From Bradyrhizobium symbiodeficiens (GTDB lineage Bacteria > Pseudomonadota > Alphaproteobacteria > Rhizobiales > Xanthobacteraceae): a stretch of 64,000 nucleotides of DNA. The notes beneath the pieces are model-generated. The model ran no database searches and was not told the DNA's origin. It worked only from the letters and a program-made list of their open reading frames with translations. Shown here one piece after another: positions 24,566 through 33,981 of the stretch. Location: contig NZ_CP029427.2 of the NCBI RefSeq assembly GCF_002266465.3, positions 6,822,501-6,886,500 on the forward strand, given 5' to 3'. How positions within the stretch are numbered: position 1 is the first letter of the stretch; each line of letters starts with the position of its first letter. Both the position numbers and the translations under genes were made by a program.

Positions 24566-26281
24566 ATGAGCAATCCTGACCTCGTGATCCGCGGCGGCAC
24601 CGTTGCGGACGGTCGCGGCGGCGAGCTGTTCGAGGCTGATGTCGCCATCAGCGGCGGGAAGGTCACCGAAGTCGGCAAGATCTCGGCCAAGGGCCGCGAG
24701 GAAATCGACGCGCGCGGCAAGCTCGTCACGCCAGGCTTCGTCGACGTGCACACCCACTACGACGGCCAGGTCACCTGGAGCCAGGATATCACACCATCCT
24801 CGCAGAACGGCGTCACCACCGCGATCATGGGCAATTGCGGCGTCGGCTTCGCGCCTTGCAAGCCGGCCGATCACACAAGGCTGATCCAGCTGATGGAAGG
24901 CGTCGAGGACATTCCCGAGCCTGTCCTGAGCGCAGGCATTCCCTGGGCCTGGGAGAGCTTTCCGGACTACATGAACTGGCTCTCGAAGCGCGATTTCGAC
25001 ATCGATGTCGGCGCACAGCTGCCGCATGCGGCGCTGCGGGTCTATGTCATGGGCGAGCGCGGCGCGCGCCGCGATCCCTCGACTGCCGAGGACAATGCCG
25101 CGATGGCGAAGCTGGCGGGCGAAGCGGTCCGCTCCGGCGCGCTCGGCTTCTCGACGTCGCGCACGCTCAACCACCGCACCTCGACCGGCGATTTCACGCC
25201 GACGCTGAAGGCCGGCGAGGACGAGCTCACCGCCATCGCCGGCGCGATGCATCGTGAGGGCCGCAGCGTGCTGCAATTCGTGCTCGACCTCTCCACCATC
25301 CACGAGGACCTGCCGATGATGCTGCGGGTCGCAGATAGCACGAAATGCCCGATCTCGTTCTCGATCACGCAGAACGACAAGGCGCCGCAGCGCTGGCGCC
25401 AGACGCTCGACGAGATCAACGCGGCCGCCAAACGCGGCCTCTCCATCACAGCGCAGATCGCGGCGCGCCCCGTCGGTCTCTTGCTCGGGCTCGAGCTGTC
25501 GCGCAACCCGTTCCAGACTCATCCCAGCTATAAGGCGATCGCGCATCTGCCGCTGAAGGAGCGGCTGACGAGGCTGCATCAACCGGAGGTGCGCAAGGCG
25601 ATCCTGAGCGAGACAGCGACCGCCACCGACGATCCGCTGTTCTTCCGGCCCAACTACGACAAGATGTTCCTGCTCGGCGATCCCCCCGATTACGAGCAGC
25701 CGCCGGAGAACGCGCTGGGGCCGCAGGCACGGCGGCAGGGACGCCAGCCGGAAGAGCTCGCCTATGAAGCGATGCTGTCGGACGAGGGCCGCGGCATGCT
25801 CTATGTGCCCTTCCTCAATTATGCCGACGGCAATCTCGATGCGACGCGCGAAATGCTGATCGACCCGCAATCGGTCCCGGGCCTGTCCGACGGCGGCGCA
25901 CATTGCGGCATCATCTGCGACGCCAGCTTCCCGACCTATCTGCTGACACACTGGACGCGCGACCGCAGGCGCGGCGAGAAGCTGTCGATCCCGTTCGTGG
26001 TCGCGGCGCAGTCGCGCAAAACCGCGCTGTCGGTCGGCCTCACCGATCGCGGGCTGATTGCGCCGGGCTACAAGGCCGACCTCAATGTGATCGATTATGA
26101 CCGGCTGCATCTGCATCCGCCGAAGGTGCATTACGATCTGCCGGTGGGTGGGCGACGGCTGTTGCAGGACGTCGACGGCTATGACGCCACGATCGTCTCG
26201 GGCGTGGTGACGCGTCGGCACGGTGAAGCGACAGGACGACGGCCAGGGAAGCTGATTCGTGGGGCGCAGGGGGTTAACTAG
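24566..26281 (+). CDS. N-acyl-D-amino-acid deacylase-like amidohydrolase
   Basis: The product has 571 residues of the amidohydrolase superfamily (D-aminoacylase / dihydroorotase-like branch). An N-terminal beta strand domain (VIRGGTVADGRGGELF) is followed by TPGFVDVHTHYDGQ with metal-ligand histidines. NCGVGFAPC holds the cysteine that is a metal ligand in D-aminoacylases. LSDGGAHCGIICD gives the late Asp/His region, and the C-terminus returns to the composite beta domain (GYKADLNVIDYD). It should hydrolyse N-acyl-D-amino acids or a related amide in the cytoplasm. GGGAAGAA lies 7 bases before the ATG. The substrate is not certain. Confidence 0.88.
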   Translation: MSNPDLVIRGGTVADGRGGELFEADVAISGGKVTEVGKISAKGREEIDARGKLVTPGFVDVHTHYDGQVTWSQDITPSSQNGVTTAIMGNCGVGFAPCKPADHTRLIQLMEGVEDIPEPVLSAGIPWAWESFPDYMNWLSKRDFDIDVGAQLPHAALRVYVMGERGARRDPSTAEDNAAMAKLAGEAVRSGALGFSTSRTLNHRTSTGDFTPTLKAGEDELTAIAGAMHREGRSVLQFVLDLSTIHEDLPMMLRVADSTKCPISFSITQNDKAPQRWRQTLDEINAAAKRGLSITAQIAARPVGLLLGLELSRNPFQTHPSYKAIAHLPLKERLTRLHQPEVRKAILSETATATDDPLFFRPNYDKMFLLGDPPDYEQPPENALGPQARRQGRQPEELAYEAMLSDEGRGMLYVPFLNYADGNLDATREMLIDPQSVPGLSDGGAHCGIICDASFPTYLLTHWTRDRRRGEKLSIPFVVAAQSRKTALSVGLTDRGLIAPGYKADLNVIDYDRLHLHPPKVHYDLPVGGRRLLQDVDGYDATIVSGVVTRRHGEATGRRPGKLIRGAQGVN

Positions 26282-26293
26282 CGAGGCAATCGC

Positions 26294-26322
26294 CTTACCC
26301 TCCCCTGAAGGGGGAGGGTAAG
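26294..26322. terminator. Perfect 12-bp hairpin between convergent genes
   Basis: CTTACCCTCCCC and GGGGAGGGTAAG pair perfectly around a TGAAG loop, between the stop of the amidohydrolase gene and that of the MFS gene on the other strand. No T-run follows on either side. It may act as a two-way transcription barrier or be a fragment of a dispersed repeat. Confidence 0.6.
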
Positions 26323-26339
26323 AGAGAGCCAGAGCCCCC

Positions 26340-27674
26340 TTACGTCGGCGACACCGCGCCCTTCAGCGCTGCGCCTTGCGGAGCCGCACCGCGGGTCAGC
26401 CTGGCCTTTTCCGTGTTCGGCCACAGCAGCAGCAGGCCGAGCAGGCCGGAGCCGACCATGATCACGGCGTTGATGGTGAAGCCGGTCATGTAGCCGTCGA
26501 TCATGCTGCCGGCACGCTGGATCATTGCTCCCATCACGGCCGGCGCGATGATTCCGGCCAGCGTGTAGAGCGCGCCGTAGATCGCGAGGATCGCGCCGCG
26601 CTGCGACGCCGGCGTGAACTCGCCGAGCATCGGCGGGCAGACCACGTAGATCGCCCCGCACAGTCCCGAGCCGACCACGAGCAGTGCGATCTGCAGGCCT
26701 GCGCCCTGGACATGCGGCATCATCGCCAGGATCAGCCCACCGAGCACCAGCGGCACCGAACCGAGCACGCCGCGCGCCACGCGGGTGTTGTAGCCGCGGG
26801 CCATCATCACCTGCGAGATCCAGCCAGTGAGAATGACAATGGTGGCACCGAACACCCAGGGCAGGATCGAGATGAAGCCGGCCTGGCTCTGCGAGAAACC
26901 GAGGCCCTTGACGATGAACGGCGTGAACCAGGTCAGGCCGAGCGACAGCGCCCAATAAGCACCGAAGGTCGCGGCGACGCAGCCGACGAAGGTGCGCGAG
27001 GTGAGGAGCTGCAAGTAAGGGATCTTCTGCTCGGTCGCGGCCAGGACCTGCGTGTCCTCCAGCGGGCCTTCCTTGCCGAGCGCGAGCCAGGCACAGACCC
27101 AGATCAGACCGACGATACCGAGCGCGCCAAAGGCATAGTGCCAGGAATGATTGACGATGACCCAGTTCAGCGCCGGCACCGCCAGGATCACGCCGAAGGC
27201 CGAGCCCTGCGACAGGAGCGCGGTGGGCAGCGTGCGCTTCTCGTCGGGGAACCATTTGTAGATCGCGTGTGCCGCGACCGAGAAGGCCGGGCCTTCACCG
27301 GCGCCCAGCACGATGCGGCAGATCAACAGGGTGGTGAAGGAGACGGTGCCGACCATCGGAAACTGCGCCAGCGCCCAGATTACGGCGAGCGCCAGCAGCA
27401 CCCAGCGCGTCGGCACCTTGTTGACGATGAAGCCGACCACGATGGCGGCGATCGAGAACAGGAAGAAGAACGAGGAGCCGAGCAGGCCGAACTGCTCCGG
27501 GCTGAGCTTCAGATCGGTCATGATCGGCACGCCGGCGAGACCGACGACGATCTTGTCGGCGAAGTTCACGACCATGAAGAGAAAGAGGAGAAACGTGACG
27601 GTCCAGGCGCCCTTCGGCGTTGCCTTGGTGCCGATCGTTTTGCCGGCCACCTCCGTCGTTCGCTCAACGCTCAT
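26340..27674 (-). CDS. MFS transporter, anion:cation symporter type
   Basis: The product has 444 residues and 12 likely membrane segments. NFADKIVVGLAGVPIMTDL, RIVLGAGEGPAFSVAAHAIY and WFPDEKRTLPTALLSQGSA are clear features of the ACS family, which takes up organic acid anions such as hexuronates, phthalate or tartrate with protons. The ATG at 27674 is well placed. It is divergent from the ABC ATPase gene (155-base gap with several T-runs). The substrate is unknown. Confidence 0.9.
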   Translation of the reverse strand: MSVERTTEVAGKTIGTKATPKGAWTVTFLLFLFMVVNFADKIVVGLAGVPIMTDLKLSPEQFGLLGSSFFFLFSIAAIVVGFIVNKVPTRWVLLALAVIWALAQFPMVGTVSFTTLLICRIVLGAGEGPAFSVAAHAIYKWFPDEKRTLPTALLSQGSAFGVILAVPALNWVIVNHSWHYAFGALGIVGLIWVCAWLALGKEGPLEDTQVLAATEQKIPYLQLLTSRTFVGCVAATFGAYWALSLGLTWFTPFIVKGLGFSQSQAGFISILPWVFGATIVILTGWISQVMMARGYNTRVARGVLGSVPLVLGGLILAMMPHVQGAGLQIALLVVGSGLCGAIYVVCPPMLGEFTPASQRGAILAIYGALYTLAGIIAPAVMGAMIQRAGSMIDGYMTGFTINAVIMVGSGLLGLLLLWPNTEKARLTRGAAPQGAALKGAVSPT

Positions 27675-27829
27675 GATTCTCCCCCATCGATGTCTTTTTT
27701 GGCTTTTGGCACTTTTTTGATTTGGCCGTCTTGGGAGCTAACAACGGCTTCGAGACCAACGCAACCCGGCATTTCCGCAGCAAGTGTGCTACGCAGCAAT
27801 TCCGCTAATTCCGCCCGGCGCCATTCATC

Positions 27830-28483
27830 GTGTTGAGCATCAAGAATCTCTCCAAGACCTTCTCCTCGGCCGGCGAGCCGGTGCATGTGCTGCGTGGCGT
27901 CGATCTCGACCTCAGGGCCGGCGAACGCGTCGCGCTGACCGGCGAGTCCGGCAGCGGCAAGAGCACGTTGCTGCATTTGATCGCGGGGCTGGACGCCGCC
28001 GATGGCGGCACGATCCGGCTCGAAGACATCGAGGTTACCGCGCTGTCCGATGCGGGGCGCGCCCGCTTGCGGCGCAACCGGATCGGGCTGGTTTTCCAGC
28101 AATTCAACCTGATCCCGAGCCTGTCGGTCGCGGACAATCTGGCCTTTCAGGCGCGGATCGCCGAGCGTCACGATGCGGCCTGGACCAAGGAACTGGTCGA
28201 GCGGCTCGGGCTCGGCGCTCTCCTGAAGCGCTATCCCGAGCAATTGTCCGGCGGTCAGCAGCAACGGGTCGCGATCGGCCGGGCGCTGGCGACAAAGCCA
28301 TCGCTGCTGCTGGCGGACGAGCCGACCGGCAATCTCGACGAGGCCACCGCCGAGAATGTGCTGGCGCTGACGCGCGACCTCGTCGCGCGCACCGGCTGCG
28401 GCTTCCTGATGGTGACGCATAGCCTGCATCTGGCAGCGACGCTCGACCGCCATCTCACTTTGCATGCGGGGCGGATCGCATGA
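27830..28483 (+). CDS. ABC transporter ATPase (LolD/MacB/YbbA type)
   Basis: The product has 217 residues. Walker A is GESGSGKST, the signature is LSGGQQQRVAIGRAL and Walker B is LLLADEPTGNLD, the last being typical of the lipoprotein/macrolide-export ATPases of the LolD-MacB-YbbA group. The start is GTG at 27830 (reading MLSIKN) or TTG at 27833. Its stop overlaps the permease start by four bases. It powers the FtsX-type permease encoded next. Confidence 0.92.
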   Translation: MLSIKNLSKTFSSAGEPVHVLRGVDLDLRAGERVALTGESGSGKSTLLHLIAGLDAADGGTIRLEDIEVTALSDAGRARLRRNRIGLVFQQFNLIPSLSVADNLAFQARIAERHDAAWTKELVERLGLGALLKRYPEQLSGGQQQRVAIGRALATKPSLLLADEPTGNLDEATAENVLALTRDLVARTGCGFLMVTHSLHLAATLDRHLTLHAGRIA

Positions 28484-30942
28484 GACGCGCGCTGTGGGTG
28501 CTTGCGGTGCTGCTCAGTCATTGGCGGCGTCACAAGATGCAGTTCGCGACGCTTCTGGTCGGGCTGATCGCGGCGACAGCCCTGTGGAGCGGCGTGCAGG
28601 CCATCAACCAGCAGGCCCGCACCGCCTATGACCGCGCCGCAGCGACCTTTGGTGGCGCACGCACCGCGATGCTGGTCGCGCCTGACGCGGCGACCTTTCC
28701 GCAAGAGTTGTACGTGAAACTCCGCCGCGCCGGCTGGCCGGTGTCGCCGACGCTGGAGGGCCGCGTCCAGGTCAACGGCCGCTCGGTGCGGCTGCTCGGC
28801 ATCGAGCCGGTGACGCTGCCGGTCGAAATCGGCAACGCACCGCGTCTCGGCGCCTCCGACCTGAGCAGCTTCGTGGCGCCGCCGGGCCAGACATTGGTGG
28901 CACCGGAGACGCTGAGCGATTTGCAGGAAACCGAAGGTGCGTCGCTCCCGATCAGCAACGGCGCAAAGCTGCCGCCGCTGCGCGTGCTGCCGCAGCTCGC
29001 ACCGGGCGTGCTGGTGGTCGATATCGGCGTGGCGCAGCGTCTGCTGAACAAGCCGGATCAGGTTTCGCGGCTGCTGATCGGCCGACCAAAGAGCAAGCCT
29101 GCGCCGCTGGCCCGCGTCGTCGGAGACCAGTTGCAACTTATCGAACCGACTGCGGAGACCGAACTGGAGCGCCTCACCGACAGTTTTCATCTCAACCTCA
29201 CGGCGTTCGGCCTGTTGTCGTTCTTCGTCGGGCTCTTCATCGTCAACTCGGCCGTGGGGCTCGCCTTCGAGCAGCGACTGCCGATGCTGCGCACCTTGCG
29301 CGCCTGCGGCGCCTCGGCGCGGCTGGTCAACAGCGTGCTGGTGGTTGAGCTCGTCGCGCTGGCGCTGGTTGCAGGCCTGATCGGGCTCGTCTGCGGCTAT
29401 TTCATCGCGGCCGTGTTGCTGCCTGATGTCGCAGCGTCGCTTCGCGGGCTCTATGGCGCGCAGATCCCGGGACAGCTCAGCTTGCGGCCCGAATGGTGGT
29501 TCGCCGGGATCGGCATCAGCATTGCCGGCGCGCTCGTTGCGGCGACGACCAGCCTGATCAAGGCGATCAGGATGCCGGTGCTGGCGACGGCGCAGCCACG
29601 CGCCTGGCAACAGCGGCAGCGCCGCTGGCTGGTCCTGCAGAGTCTTGCCGCCTGCGTCGTGTTCGCGGTCGGGCTGCTGCTGCTTGGCTATGGCGAATCG
29701 CTGATCGCAGGCTTTGGCTTGCTGGCGGCCTTGATGCTCGGTGCGGCGCTGATCCTGCCGGCCTTCCTCGAACTTCTCCTGCTCGCAGGGCAATGCGCTG
29801 CGCGAAGACCGCTTGCGCTTTGGTTCTGGGCGGACAGCCGGCAGCAACTCTCCGGACTATCGCTGGCGCTGATGGCGCTGCTGCTCGCCCTCGCCGTCAA
29901 TGTCGGGGTCTCCACCATGGTGGAGACGTTCAGCCGCACCTTCCTCGGCTGGCTCAACGGTCGGCTCGCAGCCGACGTCTACATCAGCGCCGCCGACAAC
30001 GCGCAAGGCGTCGCGATCCGCAACTGGCTGAAGGAGCGCAGCGACGTGCAGGCGATCCTGTCGGGCGGCCGCGCCGAGACGCAGGTTCAGGGCCAGCCGG
30101 TGGAATTGCTCGGCCTGCCCGATCACGGGCTCTATCGCGAGCGCTGGCCGCTGCTGGAGGCCGCGCCGCAGGCCTGGACCCGGCTCGTGCCGGGCAATGC
30201 CGCCTTCATCAGCGAGCAGCTCAGCCGCCGTCTCAACGTCCGCATCGGCGACGTCGTCGAAGTGCCGGCGCCGGGCGGGAGCTGGGAGCTCGACATCGTC
30301 GGCATCTACGCCGATTACGGTAACCCCAAGGGACAGTTGACCGTCAACGTCGCCGCGTTGATCCGGCAGTTTCCGCAGACGCCGCAGACGCGGATCGGGC
30401 TGATCGTCGCCAAGGAGAACATCCCCGGCCTGATCGCGGATTTGCAGAGACAGTTTGCGCTCGACGACCGCAGTGTCGCCGACCAGGCCACGGTGAAGGC
30501 CGAATCGATCCGGATTTTCAACCGCACCTTTGCCGTCACGTCGGCGTTGAATGCCTTCACGCTCGGTGTCGCCGGGATCGCGCTGTTCACGAGCCTGCTG
30601 ACGCTGGCGAATTCCCGCCTGCCGCAGCTTGCGCCGCTATGGGCGATCGGCATCACGCGGCCGCACCTTGCCGCGATCGAATTGACCAAGACGCTGTCGG
30701 TGGCGCTGTTCACGGCGCTGCTGGCGGTGCCGCTCGGGCTGCTGGTGGCGTGGTGCCTGATCGCGATCGTGAACGTGAAGGCGTTCGGCTGGCGGCTGCC
30801 GTTCCATGTATTCCCGCTGCAACTGGTCGAGCTGGTCGCGGTGGCGTTGGTCGCGTCGATGCTTGCGGCGCTGTTGCCGGTGATAAGGCTGGCGCGGATG
30901 CAGCCGGCCAGCCTCGTCAAGGTGTTTGCCAATGAGCGCTGA
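28480..30942 (+). CDS. Large FtsX-domain ABC permease (YbbP/AttFG-like)
   Basis: The product has 820 residues. The first membrane segment lies at about 15-40, a periplasmic domain follows (about 45-235), then a run of roughly eight membrane segments (about 240-490), a second periplasmic domain (about 500-680) and three C-terminal segments. Two FtsX-like units are therefore joined in one chain, as in E. coli YbbP. Such permeases of the MacB/LolCE class move or release lipids and lipoproteins without a normal channel. It overlaps the ATPase gene by four bases and the next gene by eleven. Agrobacterium attE-F-G-H is an analogous arrangement with the permease split in two. Confidence 0.88.
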   Translation: MRRALWVLAVLLSHWRRHKMQFATLLVGLIAATALWSGVQAINQQARTAYDRAAATFGGARTAMLVAPDAATFPQELYVKLRRAGWPVSPTLEGRVQVNGRSVRLLGIEPVTLPVEIGNAPRLGASDLSSFVAPPGQTLVAPETLSDLQETEGASLPISNGAKLPPLRVLPQLAPGVLVVDIGVAQRLLNKPDQVSRLLIGRPKSKPAPLARVVGDQLQLIEPTAETELERLTDSFHLNLTAFGLLSFFVGLFIVNSAVGLAFEQRLPMLRTLRACGASARLVNSVLVVELVALALVAGLIGLVCGYFIAAVLLPDVAASLRGLYGAQIPGQLSLRPEWWFAGIGISIAGALVAATTSLIKAIRMPVLATAQPRAWQQRQRRWLVLQSLAACVVFAVGLLLLGYGESLIAGFGLLAALMLGAALILPAFLELLLLAGQCAARRPLALWFWADSRQQLSGLSLALMALLLALAVNVGVSTMVETFSRTFLGWLNGRLAADVYISAADNAQGVAIRNWLKERSDVQAILSGGRAETQVQGQPVELLGLPDHGLYRERWPLLEAAPQAWTRLVPGNAAFISEQLSRRLNVRIGDVVEVPAPGGSWELDIVGIYADYGNPKGQLTVNVAALIRQFPQTPQTRIGLIVAKENIPGLIADLQRQFALDDRSVADQATVKAESIRIFNRTFAVTSALNAFTLGVAGIALFTSLLTLANSRLPQLAPLWAIGITRPHLAAIELTKTLSVALFTALLAVPLGLLVAWCLIAIVNVKAFGWRLPFHVFPLQLVELVAVALVASMLAALLPVIRLARMQPASLVKVFANER

Positions 30943-32014
30943 TCGGATCTCGCGCCGCGCCTTCGCCGGCGGCATCGCTGCGCTGGCGCTGGCACGCCGC
31001 GCCGGCGCGCAAGGCTATGCCGGGCTGGGTGAGAGCGCGGACGGATTTGCGAAGGTCGTGCCGGGAAAGACCTTCACATTTCCCGGCGATCACGGACCGC
31101 ATCCGGAGTTTCGTATCGAGTGGTGGTATCTGACGGCAAACCTCGTCGATTCCAGCGGCGCGGCTTGCGGCCTGCAATGGACGCTGTTCCGTCAGGCGGC
31201 GCAGCCGGGCCCGCAAGGAGAGGGCTGGGCCAATCAGCAGGTGTGGATGGCGCATGCCGCGGTGACGCGGGCCGACACCCACCGCTTCAACGAGGTCTTT
31301 TCACGCGGCGGCGTGGGCCAGGCCGGCGTCACGGCCAAGCCGTTCGATGCCTGGATCGACGATTGGGAACTGAAGGGTTTTGACCGCACCGACGATCGTA
31401 CATTGGCGCCGCTGGCGCTGAAGGCGTCCAGCACCGATTTCAGCTACGCGTTGACGCTGGAGGCCGATCGTCCGGTCGTGCTGCAGGGCGACCGCGGCTA
31501 CAGCCGCAAGTCGGAGCGCGGCCAAGCGTCCTATTATTACAGCCAGCCGTTCTACCGCGCCCGCGGCACGCTCACCATCGACGACAAGCCGGTCGATGTC
31601 TCGGGCCAGGCCTGGATGGACCGCGAATGGAGCAGCCAGCCGCTCGATACCGATCAGACCGGCTGGGACTGGCTGTCGCTGCATCTCGCGTCCGGCGACA
31701 AGCTGATGCTGTACCGGCTGCGGCAGAAGGACGGCCGGGATTATCCGTTCGGCAACTGGATCAGCGCTGCTGGCGAGACGCAGATGATCGCGGGCGGCGA
31801 CATTCAAATGATCCCGAAGGCGACAGCGGAGGTCGCCGGGCGCAAGCTGCCGGTGGAATGGCAGATCGCGATCCCGTCGCGATCGTTCTCGATCCTCTGC
31901 AAGCCGCTCAATCCAAAAGCCTGGATGGGGACCGGCTTCTCCTACTGGGAGGGGCCGATCAGCTTCGCCGGGACGCATGACGGCGTTGGCTATCTCGAGC
32001 TGACCGGCTATTGA
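30932..32014 (+). CDS. Exported lipocalin-like / CrtC-AttH-family protein
   Basis: The product has 360 residues. A twin-arginine-like signal (RISRRAFAGGIAALALARR) precedes two beta-barrel halves. FPGDHGPHPEFRIEWWYLTANL and GQAWMDREWSSQPLDTDQ are hallmark motifs of the CrtC / AttH family (hydroxyneurosporene-synthase-like, predicted secreted hydrolases). Carotenoid hydratases belong to this fold, but no carotenoid genes are nearby. The gene overlaps the permease by 11 bases, so the product probably receives or modifies what the ABC system moves. Lipid binding is the best guess; the activity is unproven. Confidence 0.88.
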   Translation: MSADRISRRAFAGGIAALALARRAGAQGYAGLGESADGFAKVVPGKTFTFPGDHGPHPEFRIEWWYLTANLVDSSGAACGLQWTLFRQAAQPGPQGEGWANQQVWMAHAAVTRADTHRFNEVFSRGGVGQAGVTAKPFDAWIDDWELKGFDRTDDRTLAPLALKASSTDFSYALTLEADRPVVLQGDRGYSRKSERGQASYYYSQPFYRARGTLTIDDKPVDVSGQAWMDREWSSQPLDTDQTGWDWLSLHLASGDKLMLYRLRQKDGRDYPFGNWISAAGETQMIAGGDIQMIPKATAEVAGRKLPVEWQIAIPSRSFSILCKPLNPKAWMGTGFSYWEGPISFAGTHDGVGYLELTGY

Positions 32015-32043
32015 AGCCGCGACCTCTTCAAAGGAATTCCGCG

Positions 32044-32430
32044 ATGTATCATTTCACCGCTCTCGTCACGCTGCTGGCGATCGCGTTTTATTTCCTCACC
32101 TGCATCAACGTGTCGCGCTTGCGCAGCAAGACCGGTGTCAAGGTGCCGGCAATGTCGGGCCATCCGGATTTCGAACGCGCCTTCCGCATCCAGATGAACA
32201 CGCTGGAATGGATGCCGATCTTTCTGCCGGCGCTCTGGCTGTTCGCGGTCTATATCGGCGACAGCATCGCAGCAGCGATCGGCGCGGTCTGGATCATCGG
32301 CCGCATCGTCTATTTCATCGGCTATTCGAAGGCGGCCGCCAAGCGCGGTCCGGGCTTTGCGATCCAGGGCATCGCGGCCATCGCATTATGGGCGGGGGCG
32401 CTGGGGGCGGTGGTGTTGCGGCTGGTGTGA
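32044..32430 (+). CDS. MAPEG-family membrane protein
   Basis: The product has 128 residues with four likely membrane helices. The second-helix motif FERAFRIQMNTLEWMPIF is the MAPEG signature found in microsomal glutathione transferase and related eicosanoid enzymes. AAGGAATT lies 8 bases before the ATG. It follows the ABC/AttH-like operon by 29 bases and may be cotranscribed. Glutathione-dependent activity is suggested by family, not shown. Confidence 0.88.
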   Translation: MYHFTALVTLLAIAFYFLTCINVSRLRSKTGVKVPAMSGHPDFERAFRIQMNTLEWMPIFLPALWLFAVYIGDSIAAAIGAVWIIGRIVYFIGYSKAAAKRGPGFAIQGIAAIALWAGALGAVVLRLV

Positions 32431-32451
32431 GACGCCGCAGCACGCATTCTC

Positions 32452-32500
32452 GTGTCCCGGGCGCGGTGCAGCGTGCAACGCTGCTGCGCGTCCGGGACAC
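32452..32500. repeat. Dispersed short palindrome, family G
   Basis: A 49-base palindrome pairs GTGTCCCGG with CCGGGACAC and holds GTGCAGCGTGCAACGCTGC inside. It lies between the MAPEG gene and the convergent binding-protein gene, where it could end transcription from both sides. Confidence 0.7.
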
Positions 32501-32507
32501 CAGAGCG

Positions 32508-33701
32508 TCACTTCGTCAGCGGGCAGCCACTGTCCTTGGCGGTGAAGAAGGCCTTGTCGCCGGGAACGGTGGCGAGCAGCTTGTAATAGTCCCAGGGCTT
32601 CTTCGATTCCGAGGGCTTCTTCACCTCGAAAAGATACATGTCGTGGACCATGCGGCCGTTCTCGAGAACCTTGCCGCCTTGCGCGAAGTCGTCGTCGACC
32701 GGCAGCTCCTTCAGCTTCTTGGCGACAGCGTCGGGATCCTTGGTGCCGGCGGCCTTGACTGCCTTCAGATAGCTCAACGTCGCCGAATAAGTGCCGGCCT
32801 GGATCATGTTCGGCATCCGACCGGTGCGCTTGAAGAAGCGTTCACCGAGATGGCGGCTCTTGTCGTTGACATCCCAATAATAGCCTTCCGTCAGCACCAG
32901 GCCCTGTGCCGCCTGCAGGCCGAGGCCGTGAACTTCGGCCACGGTCATGAGCAAACCGGCGAGCTTCTGGCCGCCGGAGACGATGCCGAACTCGGAGGCC
33001 TGCTTGATCGAGTTGGTGGTGTCGAGGCCGGCATTGGCGAGGCCGACGATCTTGGCCTTCGAGCTCTGCGCCTGCAGCAGGAAGGAGGAGAAGTCCGAGG
33101 AGTTGAGCGGCACGCGCACCGAGCCGACCACCTTGCCGCCATTGGCGGTGACGATCTCGCTGGTGTCCTTTTCCAGCGCGTAGCCGAAGGCGTAGTCGGC
33201 AGTGAGGAAGAACCAGGTGTCGCCGCCGGCCTTGGTCAGCGCACCGCCGGTGCCGACGCCGAGCGCGCGGGTGTCGTAAGCCCAGTGGAACCCATAGGGC
33301 TGACAGGCATCGCCCGTGAGGCGCGAGGTCGCGGCGCCGACGACGATGTCGATCTTCTTCTTTTCCTTGGAGAGCTCGTGGATCGCGAGCGCGACCGAGG
33401 AGGTCGTCAGCTCCGTGATCATGTCGACGTTCTCGACGTCGTACCAGCGCCGCGCGATCGAGGTCGCGAGGTCAGGCTTGTTCTGATGGTCGGCGGTGAC
33501 GAGCTCGATCTTCTGCCCCAGCACCTCGCCGCCGAAATCCTCGATCGCCATCCTGGCCGCCTCGACCGACCATTTGCCGCCGTAATCGGCATAGACGCCG
33601 GACTGGTCGTTGAGAATGCCGATCTTGACGCCTTGCGCAGACGCCGGCGCCGCCAGCACCAGGGCGGAGGTTGCGACGGCGGCCAAAAGTGCAGATTTCA
33701 T
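32508..33701 (-). CDS. ABC transporter substrate-binding protein (branched-chain amino acid type)
   Basis: The product has 397 residues, with a signal peptide ending APASAQG. The type-1 periplasmic binding fold (LivJ/UrtA/AmiC-like) opens KIGILNDQSGVYADYGG, and ATSRLTGDACQPYGFHWAYDT is typical of the rhizobial aromatic/branched-chain group. It binds a small ligand in the periplasm for a HAAT-type transporter. No permease or ATPase is adjacent, so its partners lie elsewhere. The ligand is unknown. Confidence 0.92.
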   Translation of the reverse strand: MKSALLAAVATSALVLAAPASAQGVKIGILNDQSGVYADYGGKWSVEAARMAIEDFGGEVLGQKIELVTADHQNKPDLATSIARRWYDVENVDMITELTTSSVALAIHELSKEKKKIDIVVGAATSRLTGDACQPYGFHWAYDTRALGVGTGGALTKAGGDTWFFLTADYAFGYALEKDTSEIVTANGGKVVGSVRVPLNSSDFSSFLLQAQSSKAKIVGLANAGLDTTNSIKQASEFGIVSGGQKLAGLLMTVAEVHGLGLQAAQGLVLTEGYYWDVNDKSRHLGERFFKRTGRMPNMIQAGTYSATLSYLKAVKAAGTKDPDAVAKKLKELPVDDDFAQGGKVLENGRMVHDMYLFEVKKPSESKKPWDYYKLLATVPGDKAFFTAKDSGCPLTK

Positions 33702-33813
33702 CTGTTAGCTCCCAGCAGTTTTCTGTTTTGAAATCGTGCGGATAGTAGTGAAGAACCCCGCGCCTGCCCATCCATTTCACGTTGGCCGTTAGTATGGAGG
33801 TCGCCATGAAAAT

Positions 33814-33950
33814 GGTGTCGTCCCGGACGAGCGAAGCGAAGATCCGGGACCCATAGCCACAGGGAGAGGTTTGACGAAGACTCGTGGTTGCCAATCCTCG
33901 CCAAACTGCTCCCTGGGGTTATGGATCCCCGCGTTCGCGCGGACGACACC
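33814..33950. repeat. Dispersed palindromic repeat, family H
   Basis: A 137-base imperfect palindrome runs from GGTGTCGTCCCGGACGAGCG to GCGCGGACGACACC, with inner arms CATAGCCACAGGGAG and CTCCCTGGGGTTATGG. It lies in the gap between the binding-protein gene and the RND pump gene; nothing else is seen there. Confidence 0.8.
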
Positions 33951-33981
33951 GAGAGTGTGGCACCGCAGGCGACCACAATGG

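Noticed and set aside
24446-26221. 591-codon minus-strand frame opposite the amidohydrolase
   Set aside because: Composition is Arg/Gln/His-rich without motifs; the plus strand carries a complete amidohydrolase with metal ligands and a Shine-Dalgarno.
30932-32014. Carotenoid 1,2-hydratase of a pigment pathway
   Set aside because: The fold matches CrtC, but no carotenoid or photosynthesis gene is nearby and the gene overlaps an ABC permease, which fits the AttH-like branch better.
32208-33731. 507-codon plus-strand frame over the binding-protein gene
   Set aside because: It runs through a palindromic repeat and antisense to a binding protein with signal peptide and typical opening.
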